A DNA stretch of 64,000 nt from Streptosporangium amethystogenes (GTDB taxonomy: Bacteria > Actinomycetota > Actinomycetes > Streptosporangiales > Streptosporangiaceae). Position numbers and translations under genes: made by a program. The stretch is taken from NCBI RefSeq assembly GCF_000721075.1, contig NZ_JOEQ01000005.1:1-64000 (forward strand). Reading direction: 5' to 3'. The notes below the pieces were generated by a model. The model did not search any database. It saw only the letters and a program-made list of their open reading frames with translations, and was not told where the DNA came from. Below, one piece after another: positions 1 to 9,500 of this stretch. The first letter of the stretch is position 1. The number at the start of each line of letters is the position of its first letter.

Positions 1-434
1 GCAACCAGTCGAAGGACTCGGTCTGAAGAGCGAGAAGATCAGGAACTTCGAGCGGCTCCTGAATTCGTGCGAAAGACACACGACGGGGACCGGCGGGTAT
101 GGCGGAGACGTTGCGCGAGACTGCCAACAGATGTCCTTCCGGAGGGCACGGATGGAATCGAACTGCGCGCACGCCAAACGCCCCGGCAGAATCCGGGGCG
201 TCGAGAGGCAGTGCGAGGGAGCAGCATAACGCAAATTGGAAACGAATGTCCACACTTACTATGAGCGTCAACCTCGGTGCCGCCTTCAGCGTCCCACAGC
301 CGGATGGACTCGTCAACTTCGACGGCGCGGTACGCGCTTGACCTGCCGGTCACCGCCGGGCGTGCGGGCGCTCACCCGTCCTGCCCGGCGGTGTCACCGA
401 CTCGGCCGGGAGCAGGCGTTCGTTCCGGCCGACG
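1..434. other. Intergenic stretch with WD40-like scrap
   Basis: No intact gene is visible. On the minus strand, roughly 320 down to 264, a short reading frame spells [14 protein letters not shown], which resembles the outer strand of one WD40 blade. It has no propeller context on either side and no credible start. I read it as a degraded piece of a WD40 protein, possibly related to the WD40 remnant near 14.1-14.6 kb. Confidence 0.4.
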
Positions 435-2582
435 TCAGGAGCTCGTGAGGATGACGAGTCGCTGGGTCGCCCTGGTCATCGCGACATAGCGGTCGACCGC
501 TCCTTCGATGCCGTTGCCGAACGCCTCCGGGTCGACGAGGACGACCAGGTCGAATTCGAGCCCCTTCGACAACTCCGGGGTCAGCGACCGGACGCGGGGC
601 GTCGCCCGGAACGTGGGATCGCCGATGACGCAGGCGATCCCGTCGGCATGCGCGGCGAGCCAGGTGTCGAGGATCGAGCCCAGATCCGAAGCGGATCCGT
701 GTACGACGGGGACGTCGCTGCTGCGGATGGACGTCGGCACGTTGGCGTCCGGGAGCACGGCCCGGATGACCGGCTCGGCTTCCGCCATGATCTCTTCCGG
801 CGTCCGGTAGTTGATGCTCAGGGAGGCCAGGTTGGTCCGGTCGATCCCGACCCGCTCCAGCCGTTCCTGCCACGACTCGGTGAACCCGTGCCTGGCCTGG
901 GCACGGTCCCCGACGATGGTGAAGCTCCGGGAGGGGCAGCGAAGCAGCAACATCTGCCACTCCGCGTCGGTCAGTTCCTGGGCCTCGTCCACGACGATGT
1001 GCGCGAACGGGCCGGCGAGCAGGTCCGGGTCGAGGGTGGGCAGCTCGGACTCGTCGATCAGATTTCGCTGGAGGTCCTCTCGGCGCAGCTGCGTCACGAG
1101 GCCTTCGCCGTCGTCATCGGCCTCGATCAGGGCGTCGACGACCTGGGCCATGCGCTCGCGTTGGGCGGCGAGAGCGGCTTCCTGGCGGCGGTTGCGTCGC
1201 GACGCCTCCGGATCGCCGAGGCGCTGCCGTGCCGCGTCCAGGAGCGGCAGATCGGACACCGTCCAGGCCTGGGCGTCCGCGCGCTGCAACCTCAGTACGT
1301 CATCGGAGCTGAGCCAGGGAGCGCACTTGCGCAGGTAGGCGGGTACCGACCACAGGTCTCCGACGAGGTCGGCCGCTTCGATCAGCGGCCATGCGCGGTT
1401 GAAGGTGATGAGCAGCTCCCTGTCCTGCAGCAGCGACCTGCGGAGCAGATCGGCCTGCACCTCGCCCTCGTGCTTGTCCGCCAGGATCGTGAGCAGTGCC
1501 TCCCAGATCTGGTCACGCGCCTCGTTGTGCGGGGTACCGGGGTCCGGTGTTTCGAACGCCTCTGCCCAGTCGTCGGCGCTCAGCCAGATGTCGGACCACT
1601 GGGTCGTGACCGTCATCCCCTTGGCGGGCGGGTTCTCGTAGAACCTGACGGCCGGCTCGATCGCCTTCGTCAGGTTCGCGGACGACTTCAGTCGGGCCAC
1701 GTCCGGGTCGGTCTCGATCGCGGCCTCGGCTCCCTCGGCGACGAGGTCTCGCAGGGTGCAGGTCTGCACGCCCTCCTCTCCGAGGCTGGGGAGGACGTCG
1801 GCGACATAGGCCAGGTAGGGCTGGTGCGGGCCGACGAACAGCACGCCACCCCGGTGGTGACCGAGACGGGGGTCGGAGTAGAGGAGGTAGGCGGAGCGGT
1901 GCAGAGCGACGACGGTCTTCCCCGTGCCGGGACCGCCGTCGACGACGAGGGCGCCGCGCGATCCCGCGCGGATGATGGCGTCCTGGTCGGCCTGGATGGT
2001 GGCGAGCACGTCTCGCATCCGGGGTGACCGGTTGCCGCCCAGGCTGGCGATGAAGGCGGACTGGTCGTCGAGCGCGGCGTGTCCTTCGAACCCGTCGGAG
2101 GTGAACACCTCGTCCCAGTAGTCGCTGATCCGGCCGCGGGTCCAGCGATACCTGCGACGGCTTGCCAGCCCCATCGGGTTGGCGTGGGTGGCTCCGAAGA
2201 ACGGCTCGGCCACGGGGGAGCGCCAGTCGACCAGCAGCCTGCGGCCCGCGCTGTCGGTGAGGCCAAGTCGTCCGACGTACACGGGCTCGGGGTTGTCCGC
2301 GCCGACCATGTGTCCGAGGCACAGATCCAAGCCGAAGCGACGCAGTGTGCGCAGGCGAGCGGTCAGCCGGTGGATCTGCAGGTCCCGGTCCATCGCCTGC
2401 CGGCCTACGCCGCCGGGCGCCCTGCGCTCGGCGTCGAGGCGGTCGGACAGGTCGGCGATCGACTGCTCAAGGCTCTGCGCAATGGCCACGAAGTGCTGCT
2501 CGTCGCCGGCGATCAGCCTCGGGTCGGCCTTGGGGGAGAGGTGGTCGGGAAGGTCGAACGCGCTGGTGGTCATTGGGTTCAC
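435..2582 (-). CDS. helR: HelR, RNA polymerase-recycling motor ATPase (HelD family)
   Basis: 715 aa superfamily-1 (UvrD-like) ATPase of the HelD family, which enters RNA polymerase channels and releases stalled or drug-bound enzyme; the HelR branch protects the polymerase from rifamycins. An N-terminal coiled-coil arm (about residues 20-95) precedes LLVDWRSPVAEPFF. Walker A is GGPGTGKTVVALHRSAYLLY (about 215-235). Late motifs are VVDEAQELT, INYRTPEEI and SKGLEFDLVVLVDPEAFG, then YVAMTRATQRL at the C-terminus. The GTG start is chosen because CGGAG lies 8 nt upstream; an in-frame ATG follows three codons later. Assignment to HelR rather than generic HelD rests on length, sequence character and the rifamycin-associated element about 360 bp upstream on the same side. 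Confidence 0.88.
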   Translation of the reverse strand: MNPMTTSAFDLPDHLSPKADPRLIAGDEQHFVAIAQSLEQSIADLSDRLDAERRAPGGVGRQAMDRDLQIHRLTARLRTLRRFGLDLCLGHMVGADNPEPVYVGRLGLTDSAGRRLLVDWRSPVAEPFFGATHANPMGLASRRRYRWTRGRISDYWDEVFTSDGFEGHAALDDQSAFIASLGGNRSPRMRDVLATIQADQDAIIRAGSRGALVVDGGPGTGKTVVALHRSAYLLYSDPRLGHHRGGVLFVGPHQPYLAYVADVLPSLGEEGVQTCTLRDLVAEGAEAAIETDPDVARLKSSANLTKAIEPAVRFYENPPAKGMTVTTQWSDIWLSADDWAEAFETPDPGTPHNEARDQIWEALLTILADKHEGEVQADLLRRSLLQDRELLITFNRAWPLIEAADLVGDLWSVPAYLRKCAPWLSSDDVLRLQRADAQAWTVSDLPLLDAARQRLGDPEASRRNRRQEAALAAQRERMAQVVDALIEADDDGEGLVTQLRREDLQRNLIDESELPTLDPDLLAGPFAHIVVDEAQELTDAEWQMLLLRCPSRSFTIVGDRAQARHGFTESWQERLERVGIDRTNLASLSINYRTPEEIMAEAEPVIRAVLPDANVPTSIRSSDVPVVHGSASDLGSILDTWLAAHADGIACVIGDPTFRATPRVRSLTPELSKGLEFDLVVLVDPEAFGNGIEGAVDRYVAMTRATQRLVILTSS

Positions 2583-2632
2583 GTCATTGGCTCCGATCTG
2601 AGGTTCGCAACCTTAGATCCAAATTTCGGCGC

Positions 2633-2880
2633 TCATGAGCGCGGCTGGACTCTGCTAAAAATGAGAATGAGAGATCGTGCCGACGACGGTCGCACCATCG
2701 GGCCCGTCGGCGGGCCGACCGGCACCGGGGGCACGCCGACACCGGCCGGCAGCTCAGCGAACTCCTCGTCCGGCGGCGCGCACACCCGCACCTCCGCGCC
2801 GGGTGCCCGCAACCGCACCGTGAGTCCCATCGGTGGTTCGACACCCCGCGTGACCCATACCTCCACAACGACACACGCAC
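2633..2880 (-). pseudogene. Truncated, frameshifted GT-B glycosyltransferase (rifamycin glycosyltransferase-like)
   Basis: Only the first 65 or so residues of a family-1 (MGT/UGT-type) glycosyltransferase remain. The GTG at 2880 begins VRVSLWRYGSRG. The frame then slips by one base near 2845, and the neighbouring frame continues as EPPMGLTVRLRAPGAEVRVC and APPDEEFAELPAGVGV. Joined, these reproduce the classic N-terminus (M-R-V-L-x-S-x-x-G-S-R-G-D-V-x-P) of actinomycete glycosyltransferases, including Rgt enzymes that inactivate rifamycins. Homology stops near 2690, and the frame then runs into sequence just upstream of helR. The 19-bp rifamycin-associated element lies 58 bp upstream of the GTG, where it sits in intact rgt genes. 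The rgt identity is inferred from that element; the N-terminal fold itself is clear. Confidence 0.7.
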
Positions 2881-2938
2881 TTCGCGGTCCCCGTTTCCGC
2901 AGGTTCTGGCCTCGGCCGACGATTCTGCGGCACGACCC

Positions 2939-2957
2939 GGGGCTTGCCGCAAGCCCC
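2939..2957 (-). promoter_or_regulatory. Rifamycin-associated element (RAE)
   Basis: GGGGCTTGCCGCAAGCCCC is a perfect 9-1-9 inverted repeat matching the rifamycin-associated element, a 19-bp palindrome described upstream of rifamycin-inactivation genes and helR in actinomycetes. Read on the minus strand it contains TTGCGG as a possible -35, with CAGAAT about 19 nt further on as a weak -10. It faces the glycosyltransferase remnant and, beyond it, helR. The match is direct from sequence; control of helR across 357 bp is inference. Confidence 0.85.
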
Positions 2958-3405
2958 CCGGTGCGTTATACGTTGAAAGTGGAAAGGCGTGGGTGTTCCC
3001 CTTTCCCCTCATCGTCCGCCGTGGACGGACGGCCTCCTCGCGAAGCGGTGGCGCGCCGCGTACGGCGGTGCCATCGGTTCAGCAGGATCTCCGTGAGCCT
3101 ACGGATGCAGCCGGGAAACGCGAGGTTCCTGACCCTCTTCAGAGGAGGCCGGCCCAAGGCTCACCATGCCGATCCTTTACCGTGACGTGAACCCCGTCCT
3201 ATTCGCGCCTCCCGTGCGGGTGAGGCCTTGACCTCGGGTAAAACATCGCGGGAGCCGTATCAACCGGTCCTTACTTCAAGTAGACAGTAAGAAAGGCCCC
3301 CCGTCCGGCCCATCTCGTCGGCCGGCCTTCGCCCGGTGGGCGCCGGAGTGTCGGCGCCCGGCGTCTGGCCGGGGCATCGAATGATCAATCGGAAGTCGAT
3401 CCACC

Positions 3406-3540
3406 ATGAGTGCACACGTTCACGTCCGTCTCGACCACGGCCTGACCATGAACGAAAAGAGCGAGCTGGTCGAGCTGAAACGCTGCCAGTGCGGCGCCGT
3501 ATGGAGCACGATCCACTGGGCCGGAGACGGCGACCGGTGA
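3406..3540 (+). CDS. Small hypothetical CxC protein
   Basis: 44 codons from ATG to TGA encode a small hydrophilic protein with a CQCGAVWSTIHW core, a CxC pair of the kind seen in short zinc- or metal-binding actinomycete proteins. Codon use is GC-rich at third positions. A weak GGAAG lies about 12 nt upstream of the ATG. It stands alone between the RAE region and a convergent lipoprotein gene. Family unknown. Confidence 0.45.
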   Translation: MSAHVHVRLDHGLTMNEKSELVELKRCQCGAVWSTIHWAGDGDR

Positions 3541-3571
3541 GCGGGTCACCCCTCCCGCCAGGACGTGGTCA

Positions 3572-4363
3572 CTAGGGCTTGAGGTCGAGTTGGATGCGGT
3601 GGACGGTGTTCAGGAAGCGCTCGAAGCCGGTGACGACCGCCTCGCCGTACTCACCGGTGTCGCGGATCCGGATCTTCAGAGGTCGCCCGAGATGCTCGGC
3701 GGTGATCCGGTAGCGGCCGATGGGCACGTCCAGCACCCCTGGGCCGTCGCCGCCGCGCTCGGCCCGGCGGGTGATGACCTCACCGGCCGAGCCGTCGATC
3801 AGCGGTCCCTGCGGGGTCAGGGTGAGCGTGACGTCCTCGTCCTGCAGGAAGGCCTCCGGTCTCTGCGGGTCGTAGGACTCCAGATGGAAGAGGACCATGC
3901 TGCCGTAGAAGCCCAGCCCGTCGGACCGCTCACCGGTGAGCCGCCAGGTGAAGTCGCGGATCGCGCCGTCCGAACCCGCGAAGGGGGCGTCGTCGTGGGG
4001 GGTCAGCTCCATCGTGTAGGCACGGTCCTCGAAGCGGCGGGTAACGGTGCCGGTCACCCGGAACGTGGCCGCGGCCACGTCGGTGCTCACCCGGTAGCGG
4101 CCGTCCTTGTCCGTCGCCACGACCAGGTTGCTGTTGTACAGCAGTTGGTTGTCGGCGACGATCTCCGCGCCCGCGACGGGCCTGCCCGCCGCGTCGACGA
4201 CCCGCCCCTTGAGCACCCCGGCCTCCAACTGCCCCGCCCCGGCCTGCCGCTCCGCGGTGGTCTCCCGCCCGGCGTCAACCGTACCCGTCATCCGCTCCCC
4301 GCCTTCGATCGCGCAGCCGCTCAGGGCCGCGATGAGAACACCCACGACGATCACTTCTCGCAC
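3572..4363 (-). CDS. Lipoprotein with carboxypeptidase-regulatory-like domain
   Basis: About 263 aa if started at the GTG at 4363, which gives a compact lipoprotein signal: basic MRE start, hydrophobic VIVVGVLIAAL, then the lipobox L-S-G-C. The mature protein has a beta-sandwich motif typical of carboxypeptidase-regulatory-like (CarboxypepD_reg) domains (about residues 48-105: GRVVDAAGRPVAGAEI followed by DKDGRYRVS), then a second beta-rich half of unknown type. It is probably exported and anchored to the outer face of the membrane; no enzymatic motif is visible. The frame is open upstream to 4534 but without a signal sequence or ribosome site, so the longer starts look wrong. No strong Shine-Dalgarno was found for any candidate. 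Confidence 0.65.
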   Translation of the reverse strand: MREVIVVGVLIAALSGCAIEGGERMTGTVDAGRETTAERQAGAGQLEAGVLKGRVVDAAGRPVAGAEIVADNQLLYNSNLVVATDKDGRYRVSTDVAAATFRVTGTVTRRFEDRAYTMELTPHDDAPFAGSDGAIRDFTWRLTGERSDGLGFYGSMVLFHLESYDPQRPEAFLQDEDVTLTLTPQGPLIDGSAGEVITRRAERGGDGPGVLDVPIGRYRITAEHLGRPLKIRIRDTGEYGEAVVTGFERFLNTVHRIQLDLKP

Positions 4364-4727
4364 GCCGGTCACACTAGATGCACGATCTTGCAATCGACTT
4401 GGAACGGGCGGTCCGACGACCTTTGACATACGAGTGCCCGAGGAGGGATTTTCGCCGTACTCCGGCTCTCCTTGGCGTTCCACTCCCCGCCCGGAGGCCC
4501 TCGATCCGCTGCCCGAGCCCCCCGCGCGAGGCACTCGCGGCCTTCGAGTCCGACGATTTCCATCCGCGGATCCTCGGCGAACGCCTAACCTCGTGCCTTC
4601 GGCTGCTCAAACGGAGTGAGCCGGCCCGCCACGAGGAATGGCTCACCGAGGCGGATCTCCTGGAGTACGACACGCCGACGTCGTGGAAACACGACGAGTG
4701 TTTCCCCGTTCACTAAGGAGTCGCAAC

Positions 4728-5531
4728 ATGTCGGAATCGCGCTACAAGTGGAGCGTTTCCCACCCCGGTCTCCACGAGCTGCAAAGAACCATCGAACCGA
4801 TCCGGGAGAAGATCCTCGCCCACGACGTCTACAACTCGCTGAACGAGCTCGACGACGTGGTCGTCTTCATGGAACACCATGTCTTCGCGGTCTGGGACTT
4901 CATGTCGTTGCTGAAGAACCTGCAGCGGCAGCTCACCTGCGTGCGGGTCCCCTGGGTCCCGCAGGGGCCCCGGACGAGTCGGCGCCTGATCAACGAGATC
5001 GTGCTCGTGGAGGAGAGCGACGAACTCGGGGAGGGCCACATCAGCCACTTCGAGCTGTACGTCGAGGGGATGCGGCAGGCGGGTGCCGACGTGCGGCCCA
5101 TCGAGTCGTTCGTCGGCCACCTGAGAGACGGTGGAACGGTCCATCGAGGACTGGAGCTCCCCGGGGTGCCACCGGCGTCCGCCGACTTCGTCAGGACCAC
5201 CTGGGAGATCATCGAGTCCGCTCCCCCGCACGCCCAGGCGGCGACCTTCGCCTTCGGCAGGGAGGACCTCATCCCGGAGATGTTCGACCGTGTGCTGCGG
5301 ACGGACCGGCACGCGGAGGCTCTGGAGAAGTTCCGCGACTACCTCTCCCGCCACATCGAGGTCGACGGCGAGCAGCACACGCCGATGGCCATGCAGATGC
5401 TGGTCGATCTCTGCGGGGACGACCGGCGGAAGTGGAACGACTGCGCGACCACGCTGCGGGTGGCGCTGGAGGCGCGCCATACCCTATGGGACGGTATAGC
5501 GTCCGGCACCGCTGCCGCGAGGACCGCCTGA
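4728..5531 (+). CDS. DUF3050 (heme-oxygenase-like fold) protein
   Basis: 267 aa, all-helical, with the DUF3050 signature: [21 protein letters not shown] near the start, then [20 protein letters not shown] (about 45-65), where the EHH and following acidic or His positions resemble metal ligands of heme-oxygenase-like diiron proteins. Later H...E motifs occur in [14 protein letters not shown] (about 218-232). The family has no settled function; an iron-dependent oxidase is a reasonable inference. AAGGAG lies 10 nt before the ATG. The next gene, a tRNA-editing hydrolase, begins 92 nt downstream, so co-transcription is possible. About 30 coding-like codons end at a TAA (4714-4716) overlapping this gene's ribosome site. 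Confidence 0.75.
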   Translation: MSESRYKWSVSHPGLHELQRTIEPIREKILAHDVYNSLNELDDVVVFMEHHVFAVWDFMSLLKNLQRQLTCVRVPWVPQGPRTSRRLINEIVLVEESDELGEGHISHFELYVEGMRQAGADVRPIESFVGHLRDGGTVHRGLELPGVPPASADFVRTTWEIIESAPPHAQAATFAFGREDLIPEMFDRVLRTDRHAEALEKFRDYLSRHIEVDGEQHTPMAMQMLVDLCGDDRRKWNDCATTLRVALEARHTLWDGIASGTAAARTA

Positions 5532-5623
5532 TCGGCGAAGTCCGGAGCGAGGGGATCGTGTTCGGCGCGGTCCTCTCGGTCGCTTGCGGATTGACATGGA
5601 ACGATGGGAAGCAAAGATCAGCT

Positions 5624-6442
5624 ATGGACACACAGGTCACCTATCCACGCGGCGGCGTCCACGGGGTTTCGCGGGTGCTCTCGGCCACACCGCTGGACGG
5701 CGGCTACGGCGTGGTGACGGCCCAGACACCGTTCCATCCCCTGGACCACACCTGGCCCGACCAGCCCGCCGACCGGGGAACCGTGAACGGGCTGCCGGTC
5801 GTCGACTGCGTGACCGGCGCGTCGGACGGTGAGCGGCTCTACCTGGGGAAGGAGATTCCGGTACGCCGCGGCGCCGACGGCTGGGAATGGCTCGTGGTCC
5901 ACGTGCTGAAGGAGCCGATCGCCGGGGACGCCGAGCTGGCCGTCGACGAGACGTACCGGTCGGCGCTCTCCGCGGGGCACAGCGCGTGCCACCTCGCCGC
6001 CCTGGCTCTCAACGCGGCGCTGGCCGACCGGTGGCGCAAGGAGGTGACGCCCGACTCACTCGGCAGGCCCGACTTCGACCAGGCGGCGATCACCACGTCA
6101 CGGATCGTGGAACACGGCAGCGACGACGTCTACCGCCTGGGCAAGTCGCTGCGGAGGAAGGGGTTCGACGCCGAGGGCCTCGACCTCGCCGAGCTCACCC
6201 GGCGGATCGACGACCGGCTCGGCGCGTGGATCGCGGCCGACGCGCCGATCACGGTGGACAGCCCGTCCCCGTCCCTGTCCGCGCGGCGGATGTGGCACTG
6301 TTCGCTGCCCGAAGGTGAGGCGCGCATCCCCTGCGGCGGGACGCATGTCTCGCGGACCTCCGAACTGGGTTCCGTACGGGTCTCCCTCTCCCTCCAGGAC
6401 GCGGAGCTCACGATGCGCAGCGTCGTGAGCCCTCCCGCGTAG
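5624..6442 (+). CDS. AlaX-like alanyl-tRNA editing protein
   Basis: 272 aa metal-dependent hydrolase related to the editing domain of alanyl-tRNA synthetase. Free-standing AlaX proteins remove serine or glycine from mischarged tRNA-Ala. The zinc ligands are visible: HSACH (HxxxH, about residue 117-121) and, near the C-terminus, CGGTHVSRTSELGSVRVS (CxxxH). The N-terminal beta-rich part with FHP and GxVxG-like elements (about residues 30-60) fits the AlaX N-domain. The ATG at 5624 follows GGAAGC by 11 nt. It acts in the cytoplasm on aminoacyl-tRNA; the DUF3050 neighbour gives no direct clue. Confidence 0.78.
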   Translation: MDTQVTYPRGGVHGVSRVLSATPLDGGYGVVTAQTPFHPLDHTWPDQPADRGTVNGLPVVDCVTGASDGERLYLGKEIPVRRGADGWEWLVVHVLKEPIAGDAELAVDETYRSALSAGHSACHLAALALNAALADRWRKEVTPDSLGRPDFDQAAITTSRIVEHGSDDVYRLGKSLRRKGFDAEGLDLAELTRRIDDRLGAWIAADAPITVDSPSPSLSARRMWHCSLPEGEARIPCGGTHVSRTSELGSVRVSLSLQDAELTMRSVVSPPA

Positions 6443-6536
6443 CGGCACGAGGAAGAGGCCGGCCCGCGGTCACACCGGACCGGTGAACATCGGCTCACCC
6501 CGCTCACCGGTCCTTCCGCTCATTGGTCTTCCCCGC

Positions 6537-9500
6537 TCACCTGCTCACCGCGGCAGCCAGGGCGCGCACCCGCTCGGCGTTCTGGTCGTGGCCGATGACG
6601 ACCGGTGGCTCGTTGTACGGCATGGCGTCGGAGGAGCGGCGCAGCTTGACGTACTGGCCGCAGGCGTCGACGGCGTAGGGCTCCATGTCGTCCTGGAGCG
6701 CGCCGATCACCGTGATCCCGTACGTCTCGCCGATCCGGCGGAACAGTGCCACGGCCTCCCTGCGATGCTCCTTGCCGAGGTTGCGGCCCAGCTCGTCGAG
6801 GACCAGGCACAGGTGCCCGCCACCGGAGGACGCGATCGCCGCCGCGCAGACCAGTTTCACCGCCTTCTCGTCCATCAACGCGGTGTTGGCCCGCCGGTTG
6901 TACGGCACGAACCCCTGCCCCTCACCCCTGCGCCACTTGGGCGTCACCCGCCACGCCCAGCGCTGCTCGGGGTCGGCGGGCGCGGGCGGTACGGGGAACT
7001 CCAGTGTCGCGCCGTAGCCTCCGTAGGAGGTGTCGAGCTTGTCGAACTCCTCGGCCACCCGGGTCAGCCGCACCTTGATCGCGGCGGTCAGCGCGGCCCG
7101 GTGCACGGCGGTGGACTGCGCGGCCTCCTCGGCACCCTTGGCGGCGGCCGTCAGGTCACGCTGCCGGGTGGTGATCTGCGTCTCGATCTGGCGGCGCCGG
7201 TGCCGTTCGTACTCCTCCTGGCCGCGCAGGTAGGAGGCGAGCGCCGAGCACACGCCGGGGAACGTCGCCTGCTCGCGGACGGTGCGCCCGGCGCCGGGCG
7301 CGGTCCGCTCCCGGACCAGGAAGCGCAGTTCCTCGGGCATCTCCTCGTCCTCGCCGGGGAAGGTGTCGCGCAGCGCCTCGTCCAGGCTGCGTTCGGCGGC
7401 CCGCCACCACTCCTCGGCCGTCAGCGGGCGTTCCTGCTCGTCCAGGGCACCCAGCCACTCGCGGGCACCGTCGAGGGGGCCGCCCCAGTCGCCGGCCAGC
7501 GCGTCGAGCCTGAGCGCCTCACGGTCGGCGGTGATTCTCGCCGCCTGCCCGGTGGCCTGGTCTCGGTCGGACTCGTGCCTGGCCCTGCGGCCCTCCAGGC
7601 GCTCGACCTCCATGCTCCTGGTACGGGCACGGAAGTCCAGGGTGCTCGCCCGGCGCTCGGCCTCACCCACCTTCGGCGCGACCTCGGCCAGTGCCTCGAT
7701 CAGCTCACCGAGCGCGCTCCGCCGCTCGGCCAGCCGCCGTTCGATGTCGGCCAGTTGCACCGACGCCTTGGCTCCCTCAAGCCGCCTGCCCGCCTCGGCC
7801 ACGGCGTCCTCGGCGGCCCGCACGGCCGCCGCGGCGCTCTCCTGGGTGTCGCGCGCCCGGTGCAGCCGCTGCTCGGCGGCCTTGATCCGGGCCTCCCTGC
7901 CGGTGACGGCCACCTCGAACGACCCCACGACGGTGACTCCCGCCGCGCTGACCAGCACCGAGCCGGGCAGTGCGCTCAACGCCCGCGCCGCGGCCTCCAG
8001 ATCGGCCGCGTCGACGATCACCGCGTGCTCGTGCGGCCACCCACGAGATCCCAGCGCGGGTGCTTTGCGCCCGGCCTCGTCCTCACGGGCCTGCTCGGCG
8101 ACGTCGATCGCGTCGAGCAGGCCGGTCGCTCCGACATTCGCCTCGGCGAGCGCGTTGAGCTGGGCCGCTGCCGGTCCGCCCTCGGCGTCGTCCAGTGCGG
8201 CTTTCGCCCCTTCGACCTCGCGGTCGGCCACGCCCAGCGCCTTCAGCACCTCGGTCAACCGCGTCCTGGCCTCGGCCAGCTCCGCGCCCGCCGCCGCCAC
8301 GTCGCGTCCGTCGGCCAGGCGGCGCTGTTCCTCAAGCCCGGGAATCCAGCCGCGCAGGTCGTCCACCGAGTTCTCCGCCACCGCCCGGTCGGCGTCCAGC
8401 TTCGCGGCGCGTGCCTGCAGGGTGGTCAGCTCCCTGCGAGCCTCGGCCAGGCCGCGCTCCAGCGTGTCGTCCTTGAGCGTGGCGATCTCCGCCCTGATCT
8501 CGCCGATCGCCTCCGTGGCACGCTCGGCCGCCGCGCCGGCCCGCTCCAGCTCCACCGCCAGCGCCTCGTCCCGCTGCCCCGCGTCGGTGAGCCTGCGCGC
8601 CAGCCGTCCCCGCCAGCGGCGCATCGCCTCGGCCAGCCGGACGCGGGCCCGGTCGCGCCGGTCGAAGGTCTCCAGGAGCGTACGGGACTCGTCCTCGAAC
8701 TCCCGCAGCAGCTCCATGGCCCGCGTCGCGCGCACTCGCCTGGCGTGCTCGTCGCGGCGGGCCTCCCGCTCCTGGTCGAGCTCGGCGTCCAGGCCGGTCA
8801 GCGCGGCGATCGCCTCGAAGACCCGCTCCGGGGAGATCTCGTTGAGCGGCTGGGAGAGCAGGTTGGTGGCGACCTTGCTCCGTACCGAGGTGGACAGGAA
8901 CGACACGCACCTGACCCGGTCGCCGTACAGGAACCTGGTCAGGTCGCGCGCCACCACGTCACGTCGTCCCGCCGAGCGGGGCAGCGCCGCCCACAGCGCG
9001 TCGGCCCGCGTCACCCGCTCCGCCTCCGAGGCCGCCGACGCCAGGTGCACTCCCGGGGCCCACCTGATCTCCAGGTGCGGGGCCTCCTGGTTGACCCGCA
9101 GCCACACGGTCACCGCGTCGCCCAGGGAACCGGTGCGCGCCGGATCACTGTCCGGAGAGGTGCCGTCCGGGAGGCCGGGGTCTGGAAGGCCGGGGTCCGC
9201 GGAGTCCGTGTTCGGAGAGCCTGTGTTCGGAGAGCTCGTGTGCACGGAACCGGTCGGTGCGAAGACACCGACGATGTAGCCGTGGTCGGCGCTGGCCCAG
9301 GTCCGGCCACCCCCGCCCGCGGCGAGCTCGGCGTTGAACAGCAGCTCCGACACCGACTTGGCGCCCGAGGCGAAACGCCACTGTTCGTCTCCGAGCAGCG
9401 CTGTGATCATCGCGATGAACGACGACTTGCCCGCGCCGTTGGAGTCCTTCGGACCGGCGCCCGCGACCACGATCAGCGTGCCCGGCACGGTCGGCACCGG

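Noticed and set aside
4378..4716. Possible 112-codon plus-strand gene before DUF3050
   Set aside because: The first two thirds overlap the lipoprotein signal region and look random; only the last 30 codons are coding-like and they lack a start. Kept as a finding, not a gene.
6443..6536. Possible JetD nuclease downstream of the SMC-like gene
   Set aside because: Only 94 nt separate the SMC-like stop from the AlaX-like gene, which runs the other way; there is no room for a fourth operon gene.
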